From Toxoplasma gondii ME49 (taxonomy: Eukaryota; Apicomplexa; Conoidasida; Eucoccidiorida; Sarcocystidae), in the NCBI RefSeq assembly GCF_000006565.2, contig NC_031473.1:2213441-2277440 (forward strand): a stretch of DNA of 64,000 nucleotides, written 5' to 3'. Under the pieces are notes generated by a model. That model was not told the origin of the DNA and searched no databases. It saw only the letters and a list, made by a program, of their open reading frames with translations. This document shows positions 48,601 through 61,406 of the stretch, one piece after another (positions within the stretch are counted from its first letter, which is position 1; each line of letters begins with the position of its first letter). The position numbers were made by a program, and so were the translations under genes.

Positions 48601-51600
48601 TCGACGTCGAGCTTCTTGAGGTGGAAGTCCAGGTCTTGAGCGAGAGGACCCGGGCAGAGTTGAAGAGCGAAGCGAGGCAGAGGAGACAGGAGAGAGAGGC
48701 GAGAGGAGACTGGCACACGGAGGAGAGTCCCGAGGAAGACGAAACTATCTGGGAGCTGCGCTGCACGCACCGGACTCGAAGCGGTTCCGAAATGCTGCAG
48801 AGACTTCTCTTCATGATGACTGCATGCGCAGATCTCGATTCCGCGATACGCATCGCCCTCGCCAGGCGCTGGGAAGCGAAACAGAGACAGGACACAGGGA
48901 GACACGGACAAGGAGACGCCCGCGGAGACGGCGAAAGCGCAGATCACGAAAAAAAGCTCTTTCTGGAAGTGCCAAGAAGGCCAGGAGGAGAGATGAGCGA
49001 TGGTGAGAAACGAGGAAAAATGGCTTCGGATTAATTACGATGGGTTTTTAAGGCAATACGAGGGCATTTGTTTCTTGGATGTGGCTGTCGTTTTCTCGGG
49101 GCTTCTTCCAGTGGAGAGCGATTCCGGAAAATGCATGCATGCTTCGCACAGACCTTCGAGGTCGACACCAGCCGAATGACCCGTAGAAACGACTCCGCAG
49201 AAAAAATAGTGTTTCGTCGGACGTTTCGTCTAGGTTGCTCGTCTTGCGCTCGAATGGCTGCTCCTAAGCCGTTGCGATTTTCTCAAGAACTGCGCCCACT
49301 CTGTTTTTTGCGCGTTTTCTCTCTCGTTTTCCTTGTCCTTACTTCCTTTTCTCGCTGTCCTCGCTGTCTGTATCTTCTTCATGTCTCAGCTTCACTTTCC
49401 TGTCTGACTTTCTCCTCTCCTCTCATAAGAAGCCCCTCTACATCTTTCGCAGGCTCTTCTCTTGTTCGTCGCCGGTTTTTTTCCGCGTTTCTTTCTTCTT
49501 CTCCCCGTGGCTTTGTTCAAGTCGCCTACCTTCTTCCGTCGCTTCTTTATTTTCTGCTGCGTGTGCTTCCCTCCTCCTCCGCCTCCTCTTTCCAGGCACA
49601 AGTGCGAGCTTCTGCTCAGATTCAGAGTGCAGCGCGATGTTCCTCTCAGACGTGGAGAGAGAGGCGGCGGCGTCAGGGTCTGGGGCAGCGGCGAAGAGCC
49701 GCTTGCGCGCGCCCTCGCGTTTCTTTCGTCGCTCTCGAAGCTCACGCGCGCTGTCTGTTGCAGGGCACCTCGGCCTTTCTGGAGACTCCGAGGGCGAGGG
49801 CGTCTCCGTCAGCGGCGGGAGAGAGACACGAGACGTCGCCAGAGCAGACGACGGGCGCCCTCCGCTGCCCCAGGTCCGGCTCGCCCGGTCGCAGTCGCGG
49901 AGGCTAGGCTCCCGTCGCCGCAAGCAGACAAGCGAGGATCGAGGAGAAGTGGATCCGACGAGAGAGGAGAATTCACACGTTCTTGGGCTGCCTCGCGAGC
50001 AGCTGCTGGCGGCCTTCTGGGCCATGGACGTTCCACTGCTCCTTTCGCTTCTTCTGCTTCTCTCCAAGTGCTGTCTAGACAGCCGAAACGCCTCTGGGCT
50101 CCACGTCGACGCGCCCGTCCTCGCGCAGGGCCTCGTCCTCGTCTCCCAGGCTGCGCAGCTCGGCGTCGACCCCACAGCTGTCTCCACGCGCGAGGAGACG
50201 TGGAGACACCGCCGCCGGGAGACAGGCGCGGCAGAGACCAAAGGCGGCGCGAGTGGGCCTTTGCCTGCTGAGCTCTCGAGGTGCTTCAACTTGAGAAAGG
50301 CTGCGCGGGCCGGCGCGGGCCTCTTGCCCCTGTCGCTTCAGTCGCCTGCTCTGCTCCTCGCGGCCTGCGTCTGGCGAAACGCCGCAACTGCCTCGTCCCT
50401 CGCCAACGTCGACTTGTTCTACGAGGAGACTGGAGACCGAAGACGCAGAGCAGATGGTGCGGAGGCGACAGCGGAGTCTCTCGAGGCTTTCCACGCGTCC
50501 GCCTCGCCATGCATGCAAGACCTCAACCTCCACGCGTCGCCCTGCCCCTCTCGTCTCTCGAGCCACACGTCGACTGTCTCCCCCGGAGCCGCTCTCGAGC
50601 CCCAGCCGGGGGCGGCGGGGCAAGCGGGCTCGGGTGCGGCTGTGGAGCCTCAGGGTGAGAGGGGCACAGTCTCTGCGGAGGGTGTCTCCGTCCAGAAGAA
50701 AACCGACAGTCCGGCTTTGGGACGCGTAGGTTCTTTGGGACTGCCCGAGAGCCGCCAGGCGGAGCTGCTCGGCGAGCTGCGCGTCGGCGCGAGTGTGGGG
50801 CCTGACGGCAAGGCTCTGGCGCCGACGGGCGCTGCTTCTGACGAGGCCTTCGCCCCGATCGGCCCCGAGGTCGTCGAGGCTGTCGCCGAGATCCTCTGCG
50901 CCTTCCCCACCTTCTTGAAAAAGCCTTTCGCGGAATCAGCGGAAGCCGAGCCGCCTGCGCTCGTCCTCGCGGCGGCCGCTGCCGGCATCCGGAGTGGCGC
51001 TACGACTCCGGTGCCGTCTCCGGCTCTTGATCTCAACGCGTCCGAAAGGCCGGAGGCTGACGCGGAGGGCGCGGGGCGGGGGTCCGAGCGCGGCGAGACG
51101 CTGCGGGGCGCGGAGGAGGGCGACGGGTCGTCCGGCGAGAAGAAGGAAATCCGAGATCGAGGAGGAAAGACGCCCAGACGCGGATTGTCTCGCAGGAGTC
51201 TCTTCGGCGGCTCAGGCGGCTCCAGCAGCCTCTCGGGCCTCCGCGCGCCGCCCGAAGAGGCCGCGCAGAAGGGCCTGGAGTCCCCGCGAGCGCCACCGCC
51301 GTCTCCCTCTCCCGAGGACCCACAGAAGGTGTCCCGGAGCCGGTCGGTTCTGCTTCTCGCCAGGAACCGCCGCAAGTCCGCCGCGCCCCACGCCGGTGGC
51401 GCCCAAGGGGCCGGTAGGCGCGCGGGGCCCGAGCCGCGGACGCCCAGGGCCCAGGGGGCCGTGGCAGGTGGGGCGACCAGGCAGGAGGAGCCCGCGGCGG
51501 AGGACTGGGCGCTGCACAGGAAACGCGCGCTCCGGCTCGTGGAGGAGACGCCGCTCAGGTGGTTTGCAGTGGTTTACGAAGCGCCGGAGCGCGTTCAGGC

Positions 51601-54600
51601 CGAGAGCCGTTTTGCCGCGCAGCTTGCGGGGCGGGCGGCGGAGGACGAGGGATGCGCCGGAGAAGCAGCGAGGCTCTGTTTCTTCGACGAGCCAGTGGAG
51701 CGGCGAAATTTCATGCATGAGCTAAAGAATGCCGGCTGGTTCGGAGGCGATTGGTGGACGGTCAGCGAGACGCGTCTCCGTCAGTGGGGACACAGAGACA
51801 GTGCTTGGAGCCAAGGTGAGAAGTGAGGCAAGACGCGAGCTGGAGACGTTTTTCTTTTTCCTCCGTCACGCGCGTTGGATTCAATTGTCTCTCCATGCTT
51901 TGCTCGTCTGTAAGGCCGTTCGCTGCCCCAGTCTTTCAGCAATCAATGGATACCCCTCCCCCCAAACCGCCGCCCAGCATGTGTGTGCAGTGTGTACCCT
52001 TCGCTGCGCCTGGAGGCGGCTGTCCTCTGGTCGTCGTGGCGTCTTGCTCACCTGCTCTTGCAGGGTCTCTCTCGTCTTTTTTTTTCTCTGGTGCGTGTGT
52101 CTGCAGCTCTTCGGCGGTCCGCGTCCAGCCGACAGTTCTTCTTCCTTTCGCCGGCTCTCCCATCCCGCGTGGAGCTTCAGCAGGAGGAGGCCGCCGCGAG
52201 CCAGCTGCTGACGTTGTTTTTCCTTCTGCTGCTGCAGAACCAGCTCCAGGACTACCGGCGTTTCTTCGAGCCTGCATCGCTTGCGCATGCGCTCGGTCTC
52301 TGGCGAAGCCTGGTTCGTTTACTGCTGCAGCTTGTCCAGCAACGCTCCCTCTCCACCCCTTCCGAGGCTATCACCGATCCAGGCTGTCCAGCTTGCCCGA
52401 CCTCCTTCACGGGCACCGTGATCCCGGGGGGTCTCCGCGCCCCCGCGGGAGTCCCCGCGGGCGCGTCCGTTGAGGCCGAGGAGGCTCGGCGCGCCCTGGC
52501 GCCGGGTGTGTGTGGGAGGACTTTCTGGGCCGGTTCGGCAGGCGGAGGACCGTTTTTCGAGCAGTGCGAGACGCAGGCGGTGCTCTTGGATTGGAGACAC
52601 TTGGAGGAAGGAGACTTGGCGCTCTGGCAGGCGTCGGTCGAGCAGCGTTTCGCGGCGCTGCTTCAGATCTCTCGAGAGCGTGGAAAGTCCTTCATCGCTC
52701 GAGGCGAACGCTGTAGCCATGACGAAGCGACTGGGGGGAGAACGAGTTTCCGCGAGAGTTCAAGGCGCCGGGATCGGGAAGGACGCGAGAGAGAGAGAGA
52801 CGAGGGCGACCCCTCGGTCAACCAGACTTCTGGCTCTGGCGACGCCCGTCACTCTCGCCTCTTGCCCTTCTTCTCTCCTTCTCCCGGTCTCCGCTCGCGC
52901 TTCGCGTTGCCCTTCTTCTCTCCTGGGGGGCTGGGGCGTCGCGCGACAGGCGAGGCAGGCTCTTCGTTCCTTGACTGCTCCGAGGAGTTGCACTGCGACG
53001 ACGAGAACATGCTGCGTCTGTCGCTGGCGCTGAGCGGTCCTTCGATTCTTGAAGACTCGCTCAGGTGCTTCATCTACCAGTCCCTCACGAGTGCCGCGGG
53101 CAGAGAGTTCCGCGGAGCGTTTGTGGCTCTCGAGGCGGACCGCGAGGCCCAGAGGGAAGGACGGGGGTACTCGGAGCGAACAAGGCAGTGGAAGAGAACC
53201 ACGGATTCGCCAGTCCCCGCTGACCTCCTGCGCCTCTGCGAGCAGGAGCAGGACGCTCTTCTTGACCAGGTTGTGGCGAGTCTACGTGGATTCCTCTCCC
53301 ATGTGAGGGAGGAGCTGCTGCTCTACAGCCCAGTATTTGCACCCCACCTCCCGCTGAGAAACGAATTCTCTTTTCTGATTCTCTCTGCGGCGCGGCTTCT
53401 CGTCGCCGCGCTCCTCGCCGAAGTCTTCAGAACGGCTGTCTGGGCGGGCACTGGGGGGGAGGTCGAGCTTCTGCCGGCCAAAGGCGGCGCCGAGCTTTTG
53501 GAGGTTCTCGGCGAGTTCGAGAAACTCTGCAAAGAGGTGAGGACGCGTGATGCTTTTCAGCGGGAGAGCCAAACAAGGCGTTCTCACTGCTTCTCGCTGC
53601 AAACGCGTGAGGAGCTACCCCAGAGACGCAGCGGGAGGAGAAAGAGTGGACTGCACGGTGGTGTCTTCACTTTCTTCAATACCGCTTCGAAAGAAAGCGC
53701 CCGAACGAAACGAGATAACTCTAATAACGTTGGTCCTAAAAGATTATACGGACGCGTCTGTATCCGACTCGTTTCCTATGCAACATAGGCGAGACAAGGA
53801 AGTTTGGAGTTGAAAAGGCACTTCAGATCTTTTTCGAGAACCGTCTCGTGGAAGGCTCTGGGACCCATCCGACGGGGGCTCGAGACGCATGCGTTTTCTT
53901 CCCTCTGCATGCTCTCTTTTGCACGTTCTCTGTTTCGTTTCTCTGCGACCTGCTGCCTGGTCTTCAGCTGTATATCATCAGCATGCCTTCCCCTCCTTTG
54001 GCGTTCTGATTCCTAGAGCCTCTAGAAAGTCTAAGTCGACGGCAATCGCTGGTGACTTCTTCGGATGCCCACGTTGATAGAAAACTCCACACCAGGCGAC
54101 TTTTACGTCGCTGAAGACAATCAGAACTCCGTAGCTTTAGGCTCTGGGTGATCTTCTCGTCGCCGTAGGCTCTGGATGAGCTACTGGAGGTATCTGTTTT
54201 CTCTCTGTCATCGGCACCTGCTTTCAGCTCTCCTTCGTCTCCCCTCTCTCCTTCCTCTCTCGTCGGTCTTTCTCTCTGTTGTCTCTCGTTCATTTTCTTT
54301 CTTCTTCACATTTCTTTTTCAGGTCACGTTGAGCCGAGTCTCGGCGCTTCAGCCGCTAGCCATCCCGCCGCTGCTGCCTCCAATGGCTCCTGCCTTTCTG
54401 TCTTCCGTGTCTGTTCGGCTCGACGCGGTCTCCTCAATGCTTCGCTCTTTCCTGGAGAGAGACTCGTTGGTTCCCGTAGACCCTCCCCACAGCAGCTACA
54501 GCGAAAAGGCCGCGGACTGCTGGCATGTCGTCTGCAACCTCGCGGCTGCTGTCTTGGAGACTCCGGCGCCTATCAGCTGGTAAGGCCGCGACGCTCCGTG

Positions 54601-56050
54601 CGAGGAGGCCTCGCAGAACGCACAAGCACAAGAAGCTGGAGGAGGAGACTGTGAACGCTCAGGAGAAGAGGGAACGCGGCAGGCGGCGACGAGCGGCGGA
54701 GCGAAGAGAGGAAAAAACGGAGAAGCAGACGAGACCGAGAAAGGAGTCGAGGAAGGGAGACGAACAGCGACGGGGGCGGGGGGGGGGGGGGGACAAAGGA
54801 AAGTACATCTGCGAAGGAAGGTCCACTGCATGCGTCAGAGGGGCAGGGCGTGAGGCTGCAGGTGACCTCGCCTGGAACGTCGAGGATTCACAGAGCTCGA
54901 ACGTCTGCGCATGCAGAGCTGAAGAGACACTGCGAACCGAGTCCCCGCCATTGTGTGTATCGTGTGAAGTCAGTTGTCAGTACATGTCTGTGCCTCTGGG
55001 GTTTCGCGAGAAGAAAAATCGAGAAATGTTAATCACGATAGCAGTGCAGTTGGTCCTCCTGCTGCGATTGGCCGCTCGCTGAACGGCAGCAAACATGCAT
55101 CCGTCACTTGTGTTGCACAGGCAGGAAAAACGCGCGACAATTCAGGTCCGCGGCCGCCCCAGGTTTCTGTGTTGGCCGCGTAACCGAGGCTTTTCCGCGT
55201 CCTCGCTTCGGTGTCCGCTCCGCAGAAAAGGCGCTCGACATACGCTCTACTTTTCGAATCTCGGTTCTCCTCGCAGTCGCCGCTCTGGTCGGCTGTCCAG
55301 CAGTGTCTAGACTCCACTTGGGTCTGCATGCATGCGGCGCGAGCTGGGGAGGCCAAGGTGTGTGCCTCCGCTTCAGGGCATGCTTCTCTGGTTTTTGAAA
55401 CATCCGCGTTTGTTTCGTCCGCTGGCTTCGCAGGATTCTGCCCCCCTTCCTCAAGTTCCTGCACTCCTTCTTCGTCGCGTTTTCTTCCTTCTGTGCGTTG
55501 TCGCCGTCGGCGGCAGAAGAAGGAACGTCTGCGGCGCTTCTGCTTCCTCTCCTCGCTCTCGAGCAGCGACAGCTGAAGAACTTCTTGTCTCTGCTGTCCG
55601 CCGAGGGTCGCAAGGCTCTGAAGGTCGACGCCGCTCTGCAGTCCGCGGCGATGCTCGCCTTGGCGCAGATGAGTGACGCCGAGGGATCCAAAAAGAAGAG
55701 GGCCGCTCTCACGTAAGAAAGCACCCGAGGAAGAACGAAGAGCTCACGAGAAACAGGACCAGTTCGTCTTCCGTCAAGGGAGAGAAAGGGCAACACAGCC
55801 ACACAGTCTCCGCAGCTTGCGACATACATACGCACAGACATGCACTGTGTTTGCCAGTCTGCATAAACAGATGTGCTCGTGAATATACATGTATACCTGT
55901 ATATGCGCATGCATACGCATATGAGAAATGTGAGTGGAGGAACGTGGAGCTGTGGCGACAGATCTGAATACCCATCGGCTTCGAGGAGCCAGACCGGAGG
56001 AAGAGACCAAGACGGATTCAGTCCAGGCTTTCGTATTCACATTTGCACAT

Positions 56051-56093
<43 letters not shown>

Positions 56094-59000
56094 ATATTAT
56101 ATATATTTTATATATATTATATATATATTATATTTTATATATTATATATTATATATGTATTATATATATATTATATATTATATGTATATTATATATTATA
56201 TATATATGTAAATATGTATTTCAGAAGATGTACCACCGTGTGTTTGTATGCGCCAGATGCGCATTTAGTCTCCATGGCGTACAATCGACGTGGAGAGACG
56301 GACAAGAGTCAACAGTAACTGTCTGAGAACTGAGACCTGCAAACGTCTGTTCCTATTACTGTACTCTCTATATTTTAATTTTATATAATATGTATATAAT
56401 ATTATATATGTATATATATATATGTATTTATTTATTTATTTTTGTATGTGTGGATATTCATATGGTTTGTCTGACTAGGTGGGCAAGCTTTGTCAAGATG
56501 GGCCAGCGGATGTGGGGTGAAGATGAAGACCAGAAGCGTCAGCGCCGGGAGAAGCATCGGCACTCTGCAGGCTTCTCAGGCGACTTTCTCGAGCCCCCCT
56601 GTCCCCGAGGAGCGCCTTCCGACGCAGGCGAATCTTCAGCTTATGGTCAGCTCGGTCGTTGTTGTTTCCTGCTTTTTCAAACTCTTCTGCAAATGTTCTT
56701 CTTCCCCTCTCTGCGTCCACGGCCGCACCCACACACAAGCCTGTGGTTCACACGCGTCTCCGTGACGACCTGTGTGCCTATGCAGAAGAGGAGATCGACG
56801 TCTGTGTCTTGATTTCGAGATGCATCTCTATGCAGATGGTTTGTGGGTCTGTAGCTCTGTGAAGACGCTCAACTGTTTCTCCCCCCGTCCAGCTGTCTGT
56901 CTCTCTCCCGTTCAACGTGAGCGTCTGTCTGGGTACCTGGGTACGTCAATGTCTCTCTCCACATAGAGCTGTGTCTTTCTCTGAGGCCTCGGCGCAGACT
57001 CCTGCATGCGCATGCAACAGTTTGTCGCGCGTGTACTCCATCCAGTCTTTCTCTCCTTCAAAAAGGCTGCGCATGTGGATGCTTCCCTTGCCTTTCCTCC
57101 CAGAAAGCGCAGCGCCGAGCGACGTGGAGAGTTCGACTCGGCGAGGGAGGAAAAGCTTTTTTCAAGTCTTCGACAGTTCCAGAGGGGCGCGAGCGAAAGG
57201 TGGAGCCGAGAGCGACGGCGAGAGGAAGGAAGCCTCTCGCGCGAGTGAGCGGAGCTCCCTGCCGCCGCCTGCGCCCTGTCAGCAAGTCGAAGGAGCGGCT
57301 CGCACCAAACGAGGAGACTGTTCCCGCAGGCGGGGGCGAGGCCTTTCGCTGAGACTGAAGGCCGAGAGAGAAACGCAGGCAGCGCGCATCGGCCCGGATC
57401 TCGCGCTGCTCCTCCAAGGCGTCGACGAGGCCGAGCGCATGCAGCGCCGCTCCTGCGAGGCTCTGGCGGAAGAGACTAGAGCGGGGCGCGGAGACACCTG
57501 CGACGAGAAGGAAGAGCGCGAGGGGAAGCAGAAGCGAGACGAGGAGAACAAGAACCGCAGGCCAGACTGCGCAGACGGAAGCGCCAGGTGTGGGGAGAGG
57601 AGTACGGGGGGGACGCAGAGTCAAGGCGTTCTCCGGTGGCTTGTCAAGCTGCAGAACGTCGACATGTTCATGCGCGAGCTGCAGAAGCTGCAGGCGAAAC
57701 TGCGCGCTGAACTCGAGAGGAGAGCCCGTGAACGGAATCCGAAAGATGTAGAGATCGTGGAGAAGCTCGCGACGCTGGCCGGCGTCTCCGAAGCCTCGGA
57801 AGAGGAAGTCGAGAGGGAAGAAAGCGAGGGAGGAATCGCGAGAAACCAGCGTCGAGCGTTCTGCCAAGTGGAACAAGACGCTCAAATTCTCGATCTAGAA
57901 GAAATGCTCAACCAACGGATGCAACAACTCCACGACCTCCTACACAACACAGCCCTCAAAGTTTGCGAGTACGCCACACATTCCAATGCATATCGAATTA
58001 TATCGGCATGCACATGGATATCCCTATAGACCTTTGCATGCGAGTCAGTAGGTTACCCTAGGTAAATACAGTTTATACCTGTATATATGAGTAAGACATA
58101 CATGCAAACGTGTGCAATTATACACAAGTATATATATATATATGTATATATGTATATATGTGCATGTTAAAAACTGCATGCGTCTCGGAAGCCTGTTTTT
58201 CGCCAGAGTAAAAGATGTTTTCTTCTTTGTCTTTGTGCAGTCACGTAGTCACGCGAATTCGTTCTGTTTCGCCGCTGCGATTGTTTTTCTTTCCGTCCAT
58301 GCATATGGCGACGCCGTGAGCGAATGCAGCTTTTTGCATGCGTCCGTGTCAAGTTCCCAGACTGCGCTGGTCAGGAGTGAGGGGGTCCTTCGCAAACAAA
58401 TGGTGGAAAACAGGAACGTCGGAGACGCTTCCGCGAGTTGAGGGCAGACACAGACTGAGAGCAGAAGCGACGTCTGTACCTCCGTTTTCCTTGGGGAGTC
58501 CGTCTGTCTCGGCATCCGTTTCCTCATCCCGTCCACCTTCTCACTCCTCCATGGGGGTTCGCATGCAACTGGTTTCTCTCAGGACTGCAGCGGCTTACAT
58601 TGTGTACTACGAGCTCCAGCACGATATCTTCGACCGGCTCTACGGAGAGAAGGAATTCTCTTTTTACACTCTCGAGAGGATTGTTGCGGCGCTTCCCAAC
58701 GTAAGGGCGCAAGCAGGAAAAGAGCGGATCACGAGGAAAGAACGTTCTCGAGATGTGCAGATCAGGAAACTGTCAAAACCGGGAAGCGTCACTCTCGTCG
58801 ATTCCTTTTTCCGTCCTGGTGTATTTCTTCCGCTCTACGTCTTTCCTTCATTCTCCCTAATGTTCGTCCTCTTGTTCTCTGTCTTGTTTTGTCTCTCGTT
58901 CTTCGTCGTCGTTTCTCCGTATTTGTTTCGTGGTATCTCTCTTGTTCTTTCCTTTTCCTGTGTCACTGTCTCTTTCTGTCTCTCCTTGGGGCTCCGTCCG

Positions 59001-61406
59001 CTGTCCTCTCGCGGCCTTCTTCTCGGTGCTCCTTCCCCGTGTCTGTCGCTGGTCGTCGCCGTTTTTCCCGGTTTTCCTCTTTAGCTTTTCTGACTCTTCT
59101 TGCCACTGCTTTTTCCGGACTTCCGACCTCTCCTTCAGTTCTCGCTCCGCTTGTTCTTGTTCTTCTAGACTGTCGAGCGCTTCTTCGCGGCTGCGCCAGA
59201 GGGCTATCAAGACGAAGCGGCGGCGGCCTTCACGCGGTGTCTCACTCAGGTCAGCGCTCGCCGGAAGCTTTCTCAGTCTTCGGAAAGAAAAAAGTCGAAA
59301 AAAAGAGAAGTCGAAAGACGAGCAAAGAACTCAAAAAGTTGGGACGCGGCGAAGAACTTCTGTAGGAGAACAAAATTCAGAAGGAACGGTTCTCGCTTCG
59401 ACCGCCCACACTTTCGAGGAGATGACCAGCAGCTCCTCGAGGAACTCCGGCGGCGTTCAGAGAGCGCCAATACCCTCTGAAACATATTTGTTGAAAACGC
59501 GTTTTTAAAGCGTTGAGAGACAGAACGTGGATACTTGAAACCGATCTTTCGCTGCTTCTCGGTGATCGGGAACACACACGCCTTCTCGCAGAATCTCAAA
59601 AGTCACCGCAATCATTCACATGCATGTACCTATCATCCTATAAATATATATATTTATATACATATATATATATATATATATTTATATAGGTATGTTGATA
59701 GGTATATATAGGTCTATCTGCATAGACACACATATATATGCAAGTGTGTGTAGGAATTCGTAGCCAGTTACCGCTACATATAGGTCCCTATATATATGTA
59801 TATATATCTATATATCTATATCTATATATATATATATAAATGTATACATCTGTCTTTATATATCTATAAATATGTATTTATATATCTAAATGTATGGACA
59901 TGTATTTGGGTGTGTGTACATTGTGTGATTGTTTTTCAGGCCTGGTGTTTGCTGCTGACAGAGCTGGGCTACAGTGGTCACGTATTTTCGGAGAGTGAAG
60001 TCAGCACACTTGAGGCGGACCTCGAGTCTCTCCGGCACTACATGAAAAGCAATGAGATTTCTCCGATTTTCGAAATCGCTTCCGCCTCTGGAGAGGTAAA
60101 CACTGCGTCTGCTCCTGTATTTGTCTTCGACTTCCTCTCCTGTGTTTGTCGCACTGACGAGGCCTCTGTGCCTGTCTTTGCTCGCTTCTCTGTCGCTGTC
60201 TCCGCCATGTCTGTGTCTTTCTTCTTCTTTGTGTCTCGGTTCCTACCGCGCGTTCCGGCACCTCTTCCGCTGCACCTGTCGCTGTTTTTTCGCAGAAAGT
60301 TTCTCTCGACATGTTGGAGAAAGTGGAAGACTTTCTTGTGATGCTCGCAAGAGACGGCGCATGTCTCGCGCGGGTCGAAAGCGAGAAGGAAGCGGAACGG
60401 CGACGAACGAGTGAGCGTGACGGAGCAGGCGCGAGAGAAAGATCGAGGTGAGGAGAGTCCCCGGACTTCCCGATGTCCAATTACCCATGTTCACCAATGT
60501 GCACCTGCATTCTCGTTGCTTGTTTTCGCTCACACAATACCCCCCGAAAAGGTAGACAAAGCACTCTTTCTATCCATTCAGAGACGTCTCCATAGCAAGC
60601 TTTCGACCTGCGTATATATGCATATATATACATATATATACATATATATATACATATATGTATGTATATGTATGTATATGTATGTAAGGGTGTCCATTTG
60701 TGTGTGCAGATATGTTTATATCGTTAGGGATGAGCTGTAGATTTTTGTCTGAACGTAAGTGTGTACCTGTGCGTTTTGGAGGCGTCCTGGGGTACCCGTC
60801 CGTTATCTGACGTCGGTTTCGGGTTTCTTTCCAGTCTCTCAAGAAGAGTGGATGGTTGTGAGACTCGTTCAAACAAGAGACGTGGAAGCCAGGGAGACAG
60901 CTCGGTCGCGTCGCACACCGTGAGCAGTATTTCAAGTCAAGAGTGGAAGCATTCCTGCGCCTGAGCGAACTCCGCGCATCTTGCGTTCGACCTTTTCGCG
61001 GCTCTCGTTGGCTTTGTGCAGAAGCTTCTTCCGTGGGCGAAGCAGCAGCCGGCGCCGCGGCAGCATGTCGCCTCGGGCAGGATCCGAGGAGGACGGCAAG
61101 AGGTCGCGAGGGGTGTCTCCTGCATTCTTTTCGTTCGCTACGCGAGCAGAAAGCGGCAACCGCGGCTTTCCGGGAGAGACGGAGAGTCACACGGAACCTG
61201 TTTTCCGAGCTGGAGGCGGGAGAACCAGCGACGAAGACGGCAAAGACGAAAAGAAGAAGAAAGGAGGAATGGGATCGGTCGGAAGGTGGATGAAAAAGAA
61301 CCTGATGGGGACAAGCGCGCCGGCCAAGTCGGAGACAGATCGGTCTCGAGACGTCTCTCAGGCTCGAGCGCCGTCGGATTCCGGCGATGAGTGGAACCTC
61401 AGATAA
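41294..61406 (+). CDS. Gene C: F-BAR-like plus MUN (Munc13-homology) domain protein, about 17 exons
   Basis: Exons: 41294-41854, 42388-42608, 43059-43212 (tentative), 43839-44070, 44324-46593, 47100-49002, 49596-51815, 52107-53536, 54323-54579, 55434-55712, 56479-56645, 57104-57968, 58583-58700, 59169-59249, 59940-60095, 60296-60447, 61022-61406. They total 11,451 nt, about 3,816 residues. All junctions are phase-compatible. The start ATG (CAGACCATGG) is the first well-placed Met; the frame is open upstream to about 40,613 but looks untranslated. Residues 15-310 resemble an F-BAR helical bundle, and 390-450 are coiled coil. Residues 500-2,900 hold short conserved helical blocks separated by long Arg/Glu/Ser/Gly-rich insertions. 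The end (2,850-3,690) is MUN-like. The C-terminus is basic (KKKKGGMGSVGRWMKKN). MUN proteins prime SNARE-dependent vesicle fusion, so a role in exocytosis is inferred. Confidence 0.8.
43059..43212 (+). other. Gene C tentative exon 3
   Basis: A good acceptor (CTCTTGCTTTCAG) and donor (GTGAGA) bound 154 nt that are phase 2 in and phase 0 out, fitting both neighbours. The encoded peptide is not obviously helical and does not continue the F-BAR pattern. An alternative is that exon 2 ends at GTACAC near 42,528 and joins 43,839 directly. Confidence 0.4.
44324..51815 (+). other. Gene C central exons: helical blocks with long disordered insertions
   Basis: Three very large exons (2,270, 1,903 and 2,220 nt) are joined in phases 0 and 1. 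They open with a coiled coil after 44,324 (LTLKNLLKQREKELESEK). Hydrophobic helical blocks lie near 44,960-45,060, 45,320-45,430, 45,590-45,670, 46,400-46,590, 47,790-47,890, 48,420-48,670 and 49,990-50,170. Between them are Arg/Glu/Gly/Ser-rich stretches with runs such as GGGRGE. This pattern suggests one folded helical scaffold enlarged by insertions, as is common in coccidian proteins. Confidence 0.7.
52107..55712 (+). other. Gene C MUN domain, MHD1-like part (exons 8-10)
   Basis: Exon 9 encodes helices typical of the Munc13 MHD1 region: F-L-x-x-V-x-x-R-L-D-A-V-x-x-M-L, then F-L-E-R-D-S-L-V-P-V-D with a following S-S-Y-S, then a V-x-N-L-A-A-A-V-L helix. This corresponds to the family order 'WL...W...AL..D.W.P....SSSV.D.F'. 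Exon 10 continues with W-I-L-P-P-F-L-K-F-L-H-S-F-F and a helical segment. Phases are 0, then 2, then 2. The 855-nt intron 54,580-55,433 contains a long G run. Confidence 0.6.
54774..54792. repeat. G homopolymer run
   Basis: An uninterrupted or nearly uninterrupted G tract preceded by GGGGC, in the gene C intron 54,580-55,433. It could form a G-quadruplex and is a likely site of sequencing error. Confidence 0.85.
56055..56215. repeat. (TA)n microsatellite, 160 bp
   Basis: Nearly pure alternating T and A with interspersed TATTATAT units, in the intron of gene C between exons 10 and 11. A related AT stretch follows at 56,370-56,450. Confidence 0.95.
57104..60447 (+). other. Gene C MUN domain, MHD2-like part (exons 12-16)
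   Basis: The order of motifs matches the C-terminal half of MUN domains: W-L-V-K-L-Q-N-V-D-M-F ('L-x-N-I/V' step), Q-x-L-H-D-L-L, then T-A-A-A-Y-I-V-Y-Y-E-L-Q-H-D-I-F-D-R-L-Y, then L-T-E-L-G-Y...E-A-D-L-E-S-L-R-H-Y and K-V-E-D-F-L-V-M-L. The last parts resemble the MHD2 region preceding the 'E...LL..DL..L..FF' helix. Exons 13-15 are short and joined in phases 2, 0, 0. This is the strongest evidence for the family. Confidence 0.7.
59637..59900. repeat. TA-rich microsatellite cluster
   Basis: Repeated TATATA, TATCTATA and TATTTATA tracts fill most of this stretch, just upstream of gene C exon 15. The acceptor follows at 59,938-59,939. Confidence 0.9.
60617..60690. repeat. TATA/TATG microsatellite
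   Basis: Units of CATATATA then TATGTATG in the last intron of gene C (60,448-61,021). Confidence 0.9.

Noticed and set aside
48033..48947. 304-codon minus-strand frame
   Set aside because: Mirror of gene C exon 6 codon bias; no start, splice or family evidence.
56043..56318. Tyr/Ile repeat open frames
   Set aside because: Produced by translation of the (TA)n microsatellite.
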